Shown in pieces: positions 6,374 to 9,829 of a stretch of DNA of 9,829 nt. Positions within the stretch are counted from its first letter, which is position 1. Every line of letters begins with the position of its first letter. Position numbers and translations under genes: made by a program. Source of the stretch: Oscillospiraceae bacterium (lineage in GTDB: Bacteria > Bacillota_A > Clostridia > Oscillospirales > Oscillospiraceae); NCBI GenBank assembly GCA_902795095.1, contig CADBKB010000075.1, forward strand, positions 1 through 9,829, given 5' to 3'. The notes beneath the pieces are model-generated. The model saw only the letters and a list, made by a program, of their open reading frames with translations, was not told where the DNA came from and did not search any database.

Positions 6374-7771
6374 CTATGCCCGGTGTCCTCCGATCTGCCG
6401 ATTTCGCTCCAGCGCCGTCGCGCCCTCCATGAGGTCCATTCCCTTGAAGACGGCGTTCGCGCCGTACTTGCGGCGCACCGCCAGCATGGCGCCCTGGAGC
6501 CGCTGCTCCCGCTCCAGCGCGGCCTGGTCGATAAACCAGCCGGTCTGAAACATGCCCTCGTCCTCCGCCACGTCCGTGGCGCATACGCCCAGCCGGCGGT
6601 AGAGCAGCCGGTGATCGGTGCGCTGATCGAACTGCAGGAGCATGGGCGGCGCGATCAGCGCAAGGCTGTTCGTCGGCGACGGCAGTCTGCATGCCCCGAC
6701 GCTGTGCTTCGGGTGGATCCTCCCGTAGAAATCCATGCTCAGCGGCCCGTCGTAATCCGGCACGGCCTCCAGACTCTTATGGTCATAGGATACCCACCAG
6801 GCGCAGCCCCTTGCCGTCAGATTTTTGGAAAACATATCGCAGCACAGGACCTCGATCATCTCCCGGAATACGATCCGCGCCTCGGGGTACTTGTAGGGCC
6901 GCGGGAGCACCTGCCCGTTGGACAGGCTGTGGCCCTCGCTTTTGTATGCCTTGATGTCCGCCATGGTGACCGGCTCGATCCCCCAGGCGTGGTCGATCAG
7001 GATCTCGCCGTCGATGCCGAAGGTCCTGTAAAAATACTCCTCGTCCCACTGGGTGCGGGCGGCGATATCGCCCATGGTATACATGTTCGCCCGGTTCAGC
7101 CGCCGGGCCTTCCCGGGGCCGATCTGCCAGAAGTCCGTCAGCGGCCGGTGGTCCCAGAGCAGGAACTTGTAGGAGTCCTCGTTGAGCTCCGCCACCCGGA
7201 CGCCGTCCCGGTCCGGCGGCGACTTCTTTGCCACGATGTCCATGGCCACCTTGGCAAGATACAGGTTCGTCCCGATGCCCACCGTGGCGGTGATGCCCGT
7301 GGTTTTGAGCACGTCCCGGATCATGGTCATGGCCATCACCCGGGCGGGGTTCGTGCCGGCTTTTTCCGCCTCCGCCCGGTACAGATGCAGATACCCGGTG
7401 CATTCGATGAAGGCCTCGTCGATGGAGTAGACGTGGATATCCATGGGCGCGCAATAGCGCAGATAGATGGAATAGATCTGCGCCGAGACCCGCTCATAGT
7501 CCGCCATTCTGGGCGTCGCGATGATGTAGTCCAGCTTGGTGCGGGTGCGGCATTCATATTCGCGGATCTTCTGCTTTGCCTCAAAAAGCCGGGGCCTGCC
7601 GGGAACGCCCTTTTCCTTGAGGGCCGGGGAGACCGCCAGGCAGATGGTCTGGTCGGACCGGCTCTCGTCCGCCACCAGCAGGTGGGCCTTGAGCGGATCC
7701 AGCCCCCTGCGCACGCATTCGACGGAGGCGTAATAGCTTTTCAGGTCAATGCAAAGGTAGATCCGTTCCAT
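6374..7771 (-). CDS. Y-family translesion DNA polymerase (UmuC/DinB-like)
   Basis: A 465-residue polymerase. Catalytic carboxylates are Asp9 (IYLCIDLKSYY) and Asp118-Glu119 (YSIDEAF). Tyr14 is at the steric-gate position that excludes ribonucleotides. Fingers and palm follow to about residue 205, then the thumb helix-hairpin-helix FWQIGPGKARRL (214-225) and the little-finger domain (about 280-400). The C-terminus ends in the helix and RNRQIGGHRA (456-465) typical of Gram-positive UmuC-like polymerases. The start at 7771 has GAGG 7 bases before it and lies inside the zinc-ribbon gene. The expected clamp-binding motif near residue 410 reads QTGWF instead of QL(S/D)LF. The enzyme copies past DNA lesions with low fidelity, under the LexA-like repressor encoded upstream. 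Confidence 0.95.
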   Translation of the reverse strand: MERIYLCIDLKSYYASVECVRRGLDPLKAHLLVADESRSDQTICLAVSPALKEKGVPGRPRLFEAKQKIREYECRTRTKLDYIIATPRMADYERVSAQIYSIYLRYCAPMDIHVYSIDEAFIECTGYLHLYRAEAEKAGTNPARVMAMTMIRDVLKTTGITATVGIGTNLYLAKVAMDIVAKKSPPDRDGVRVAELNEDSYKFLLWDHRPLTDFWQIGPGKARRLNRANMYTMGDIAARTQWDEEYFYRTFGIDGEILIDHAWGIEPVTMADIKAYKSEGHSLSNGQVLPRPYKYPEARIVFREMIEVLCCDMFSKNLTARGCAWWVSYDHKSLEAVPDYDGPLSMDFYGRIHPKHSVGACRLPSPTNSLALIAPPMLLQFDQRTDHRLLYRRLGVCATDVAEDEGMFQTGWFIDQAALEREQRLQGAMLAVRRKYGANAVFKGMDLMEGATALERNRQIGGHRA

Positions 7772-7983
7772 GGGGCTGCCTCGGCGCTGCGCTTTCCCCG
7801 CGGCAGGGGCCGGAGCACCTGCCAAAGGCAGCTTCCCGCATCCGTCAGCTCGCCTGCGCCGGCCGACAGCAGATGCGACATGCTGCCGCAGTGCTCGCAC
7901 TCCATCCAGCCGTCGGTCTCCTCCAGAAAGAGGCCGTAATTGATCGCCCCGCAGATGGGGCACATCACGTCGGTCGATTTCAC
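7741..7983 (-). CDS. Small zinc-ribbon protein of the polymerase operon
   Basis: An 80-residue protein with two Cys pairs, CPIC (8-11) and CEHC (29-32), 17 residues apart, framing GLFLEETDGWME: a compact zinc ribbon. It starts with GTG 7983, which has the strongest ribosome binding site of the operon (AGGAGG, 6 bases upstream). It overlaps the polymerase start by 31 bases, so the two are probably translationally coupled. Small Cys-rich open frames of this type recur between LexA-like and UmuC-like genes in Clostridia in my recollection. Residues 45-80 have no visible motif and partly overlap the polymerase reading frame, so the tail may be only lightly constrained. The role is unknown; an accessory to the polymerase or a DNA-binding regulator is inference. 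Confidence 0.75.
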   Translation of the reverse strand: MKSTDVMCPICGAINYGLFLEETDGWMECEHCGSMSHLLSAGAGELTDAGSCLWQVLRPLPRGKRSAEAAPWNGSTFALT

Positions 7984-8009
7984 GCTGATCCTCCTCGCTC
8001 AAATAAAAA

Positions 8010-8624
8010 CTATAATGTCTTGATCACATGTCTGGCCACGCCCTGGACGGCGAAGCTCGTGACCCGCTCCACCTTGCCGGGATAGCGCTTTGCGTTCATG
8101 TACTCCAGAAGATAGCAGCCGCTCTGCCCGTCGAAGCCGCCGAAGCGCTTTAGGGTGTTCTGCCCCTCGGGATCCAGGGCGACCACGATATCGCCCTCGG
8201 CGGCCTCCTGCTGGAGCTGAATGACCAGCAGATCCCCTTCTTCGATCCCGGCGTCCACCATGGAGTCGCCCTTGGCCCGCAGCAGATAGAACCGGCCCGT
8301 GCCGAAGATGGACTCCGGGAGGCTGACGTATTCCTCGACCAGCTCCTCTTCCAGCTCCGGGTTGCCGCAGCGGATCGAGCCCACCACCGGGGCGGAGAAG
8401 TAGCCCGATTTGCACTTGCTTGTCAGCTCCGTGGATTTCACGGCCTTGTCATAGCGCAGGATGCCGCGCTCGTTCATCTCGACCAGGTAGCGGTAGGCCG
8501 TGTTCCTGGTGACGCCCACCGCCGCCGCGATCGTCGGCGTGGACGGCGTGCGCCGGTGCTCGAGGTAGTACTTGTTGACGAACGCCTTGATGGCGTCCAT
8601 CAGCTCGGAACTTTTGTGCCGCAT
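8010..8624 (-). CDS. lexA: LexA-like S24 family repressor of the DNA-damage operon
   Basis: A 204-residue repressor. Residues 4-60 form a LexA-type winged helix: TPSTPTIAAAVGVTRNTAYRYLVEM (26-50 region), then an ERGILRYD wing. A linker carries a Cys86-Gly87 cleavage site (SIRCGNP). The S24 catalytic domain follows, with nucleophile Ser121 in AKGDSMVDAGI and general base Lys159 in NTLKRF, the usual spacing. Autocleavage on RecA filaments would derepress the operon. It is the first gene, 26 bases ahead of the zinc-ribbon gene, and starts at ATG 8624 with GAGG 10 bases upstream. LexA of B. subtilis and E. coli cleave at Ala-Gly, UmuD at Cys-Gly; this protein uses the UmuD-like pair. It could be a dedicated LexA paralogue and not the chromosomal master LexA. 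Confidence 0.88.
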   Translation of the reverse strand: MRHKSSELMDAIKAFVNKYYLEHRRTPSTPTIAAAVGVTRNTAYRYLVEMNERGILRYDKAVKSTELTSKCKSGYFSAPVVGSIRCGNPELEEELVEEYVSLPESIFGTGRFYLLRAKGDSMVDAGIEEGDLLVIQLQQEAAEGDIVVALDPEGQNTLKRFGGFDGQSGCYLLEYMNAKRYPGKVERVTSFAVQGVARHVIKTL

Positions 8625-8648
8625 AAGCTCACTTCCTCATGTTCGTTC

Positions 8649-8670
8649 TATCAGATACTAAATGTATCAG
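8649..8670 (-). promoter_or_regulatory. Candidate operator of the LexA-like repressor (GATAC-N5-GTATC)
   Basis: GATAC (8654-8658) and GTATC (8664-8668) form a 5-bp dyad with a TAAAT centre. A direct repeat TATCAG (8649-8654 and 8665-8670) overlaps it. It sits at about +4 to +18 of the predicted lexA-like transcript, where a bound repressor would block the polymerase. The Bacillus SOS box (CGAAC-N4-GTTCG) and the E. coli box (CTG-N10-CAG) are not present in this promoter. Confidence 0.6.
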
Positions 8671-8678
8671 TTAATCTT

Positions 8679-8706
8679 ATTATACACGGCTTTCCGGAAA
8701 AAGCAA
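8679..8706 (-). promoter_or_regulatory. Promoter of the DNA-damage operon (- strand)
   Basis: On the - strand, TTGCTT (8706-8701) is followed after 16 bases by a perfect TATAAT (8684-8679). Transcription would start near 8672, just upstream of the dyad. No other good promoter lies between this and the ATPase, so the six genes are likely one transcript. Confidence 0.65.
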
Positions 8707-8878
8707 GTACCTGAACGCGATTTTTTTGCGGCTGCCGGCGCGTTGACGCCCTCGGGCGTCGGGCGGATCCGCGGCCCGCACGGCCTGCCATGTCAGAATT
8801 ATCTCACGGCCGCTGTCCCATAAACAGGACAAACGGGCGCGCCGGAGCCCGCTGCCCGCAATCACCGCAGGAACCTCC
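8707..8878. other. Intergenic stretch with one GC hairpin
   Basis: Between the two divergent promoters lies about 170 bases with no supported gene. It contains a T7 run (8721-8727) and a 7-bp hairpin GACGCCC / GGGCGTC (8745-8760) with a 2-base loop. The T-run precedes the hairpin on the + strand and would be an A-run on the - strand, so it is not a terminator for either direction. The open frame here on the - strand is shadow sequence. Confidence 0.5.
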
Positions 8879-8911
8879 TTGATTCGCGCGGCGATTCATT
8901 CTATAATGAAT
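8879..8911 (+). promoter_or_regulatory. Promoter of the 222-aa gene with a palindrome across the -10 box
   Basis: TTGATT (8879-8884), a 17-base spacer and TATAAT (8902-8907) repeat the hexamers and spacing of the TetR promoter exactly. ATTCATT (8894-8900) and AATGAAT (8905-8911) form a 7-bp inverted repeat with a 4-base centre spanning the -10 box, which could be an operator. Transcription would start near 8914 with a leader of about 97 bases. Confidence 0.7.
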
Positions 8912-8913
8912 AT

Positions 8914-8955
8914 GGGACCTTCCCTTCGGGAAGCGTGGAAAAGCGTCCCGCGGGA
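8914..8955 (+). promoter_or_regulatory. Structured 5' leader
   Basis: The leader can fold from its first bases: a 6-bp hairpin CTTCCC / GGGAAG (8919-8933) lies inside an outer GGGAC / GTCCC pairing (8914-8918 with 8945-8949), next to a self-complementary TCCCGCGGGA (8946-8955). The outer pairing and the palindrome compete for the same bases. It may protect the mRNA end; no known riboswitch class is recognised. Confidence 0.3.
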
Positions 8956-9010
8956 GCGGCGGTACGGCGCACGCGGAAAAGAACGAGCCTCTGAGCAAAG
9001 GAGAACTGTG

Positions 9011-9679
9011 ATGGATTTGTCGCGCTATGACAGAAAAAAAGTGAGGATCCGGACGGAGGACGGGAAAATCTTCGCCGGAAGGGCGGCCGCGTATCCGTCC
9101 GGCTACGGGCTGCATGAATTCGACAGGCCGGAGGAAAGCATCCGGATCAGAAACGTCTATATTTTTCTGTCGGAAATCAAAACGATCGACGAGATTCCCG
9201 AGAGGATCCTCCCGTCGGATGACCCGGACCGCTACGACGATCTTCTGGATCACCTTGTGAACGACGTGCCCTGCTGGATCGCCGACATCCTGCCGAGGCA
9301 GGTCCCGGAGGACGCGGCCGGGCAGTATTTCGCGGTGAACCGCTGCTTCCGGCAGCCGGAGCGCATGACGCGGCTGCGCCGGAAGATGACAGAGATCATC
9401 CTGAAGCTCAACTGCTATTATGACGCGGAGTATTCCTTCGATCCCGACGGCGCCTGGGAGATGAATCCCGACCCGGAAAACGCCGTAAGGCGACTGGAAG
9501 CGCTCCCCGACAACAGGTGCTTCCGCGCGCTTCTGCCGGCGCAGCAGACCCTGCTGGAGATCGATCCCACGGATACGTATATGTCCGTCTGGACGGAAAA
9601 TGACGAGGTGCTTGCGATGATCCGGGAGCTTGCGGCGGCGGAAGGGCTCTTCTTCCGGCGGGCGCCGGACGGTCCGTAA
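9011..9679 (+). CDS. Protein of unknown function with Sm-like N-terminal domain
   Basis: A 222-residue protein I cannot name. Residues 1-62 look like a small Sm/LSm-type beta barrel: 'KKVRIRTEDGKIFAGRAAAY' (9-28), a GYGLHEFD loop (31-38), then IRIRNVYIFLSEIKTIDEI. Similar short domains occur in Firmicutes hypothetical proteins. Residues 70-222 form a second, mixed helix-strand region with two conserved-looking stretches, NDVPCWIADILPRQVPEDAAGQYF (84-107 region) and the ending DTYMSVWTENDEVLAMIREL plus AAAEGLFF. There are no membrane segments. AAAGGAG (8997-9003) is 7 bases before ATG 9011; the frame from 8879 starts inside the promoter. It is divergent from the DNA-damage operon and has its own regulated-looking promoter. 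Confidence 0.8.
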   Translation: MDLSRYDRKKVRIRTEDGKIFAGRAAAYPSGYGLHEFDRPEESIRIRNVYIFLSEIKTIDEIPERILPSDDPDRYDDLLDHLVNDVPCWIADILPRQVPEDAAGQYFAVNRCFRQPERMTRLRRKMTEIILKLNCYYDAEYSFDPDGAWEMNPDPENAVRRLEALPDNRCFRALLPAQQTLLEIDPTDTYMSVWTENDEVLAMIRELAAAEGLFFRRAPDGP

Positions 9680-9778
9680 GATGAACGACGTCCCCGCAAA
9701 TGATAAAACGGGCCTGACGCGCCACAAAATAAAAGCGACACGCCGAAACAGAAGGAAAGGCTGCAAAAAGAGAGCAGC
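9680..9778. other. Short non-coding stretch after the 222-aa gene
   Basis: Purine- and A-rich sequence without a supported gene or terminator. An open frame from ATG 9681 to the window end has no ribosome binding site and runs into the repeat, so it is not called. Confidence 0.4.
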
Positions 9779-9829
9779 AGGGGGAAGAGTGAAGGGGGGC
9801 AAGGCCCGCCCTTCGCGTTCAATCAAAAA
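9779..9829. repeat. Second copy of the intergenic repeat, cut by the window end
   Basis: A stem GAAGGG-GGGC (9791-9800) pairs with GCCC-G-CCCTTC (9804-9814) with one bulge. It is followed by TTCGCGTTCAATCAAA (9812-9827), which matches the tail of the repeat near base 300 at 15 of 16 bases. The left flank AGGGGGAAG also parallels GGAGGGAAG there. The copy is in the same orientation and continues beyond the window. Confidence 0.65.

Noticed and set aside
5810..7939. 709-codon open frame on the + strand
   Set aside because: It is antisense to the SRAP, YolD-like and polymerase genes, which carry complete catalytic motifs. The frame is rich in His, Arg and Pro as expected of a GC-rich shadow, and has no family motif.
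7772..8002. N-terminal extension of the polymerase frame
   Set aside because: The residues are low-complexity and basic, they overlap the zinc-ribbon gene, and family members begin a few residues before the first catalytic Asp, as at 7771.
8720..8760. T-run plus GC hairpin as a terminator
   Set aside because: The order is wrong for both strands, since the T-run is 5' of the hairpin on + and an A-run on -.
8804..9826. 340-codon open frame on the - strand over the 222-aa gene
   Set aside because: The + strand gene has a promoter, a good ribosome binding site and a plausible protein; the antisense frame lacks these and passes through both promoter and repeat.
9681..9829. Lys/Arg-rich open frame running off the window end
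   Set aside because: It has no ribosome binding site, and its last third is the intergenic repeat that also occurs near base 300 without a coding frame.

Overview
The window is GC-rich bacterial chromosome. Its protein families (a DUF4037 protein, a Pr6Pr-type membrane protein, an orphan FrlD-like kinase, and a LexA / zinc-ribbon / Y-polymerase / YolD-like / SRAP cluster) together with strong AAGGAG-type ribosome binding sites suggest a high-GC gut Clostridia such as the Oscillospiraceae. The taxonomic call is inference. There are no rRNA, tRNA, CRISPR or transposase genes.

Left part, + strand. The window opens in the last 45 codons of a gene whose acidic, Ala-rich tail resembles an ABC-transporter solute-binding protein. 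A 350-base gap follows that is rich in palindromic repeat hairpins. It ends in a strong promoter (TTGATT-N17-TATAAT) and a 7+7 palindrome directly in front of a TetR-family regulator. The regulator heads a tight four-gene operon (506-3248): TetR regulator, flavin-reductase-like FMN protein, six-helix Pr6Pr membrane protein, and DUF4037 nucleotidyltransferase-fold protein. An FrlD-type fructoselysine 6-kinase follows from its own promoter (TTGAAA-N17-TAGAAT) and ends at a 19-bp bidirectional terminator (4221-4270).

Central part, - strand (8624 down to about 4269). This is a compact DNA-damage operon in the transcription order LexA-like S24 repressor, 80-aa zinc-ribbon protein, Y-family (UmuC/DinB-like) polymerase, YolD-like protein, SRAP abasic-site protein, and SMC/ABC-type ATPase. 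Genes overlap by 31-38 bases or lie 26 bases or less apart, apart from a slightly variable gap where start codons are uncertain. The repressor keeps the catalytic Ser and Lys and a Cys-Gly self-cleavage site. Its promoter carries a GATAC-N5-GTATC dyad just past the start point instead of a Bacillus-type SOS box. After the ATPase lies a short frameshifted remnant that looks like the C-terminus of a flavodoxin-fold NAD(P)H-dependent FMN reductase, ending exactly at the shared terminator.

Right part, + strand. A divergent promoter identical in both hexamers and spacing to the TetR promoter, with a palindrome over its -10 box, drives a 222-aa protein of unknown function with an Sm-like N-terminus. 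The window ends inside a second copy of the intergenic repeat seen near base 300 (15 of 16 bases shared in its tail).

The most interesting items are the composite intergenic repeat family, the SOS-like mutagenesis cassette with its unusual operator and small zinc-ribbon partner, the altered clamp-binding motif of the polymerase, and the reductase remnant.
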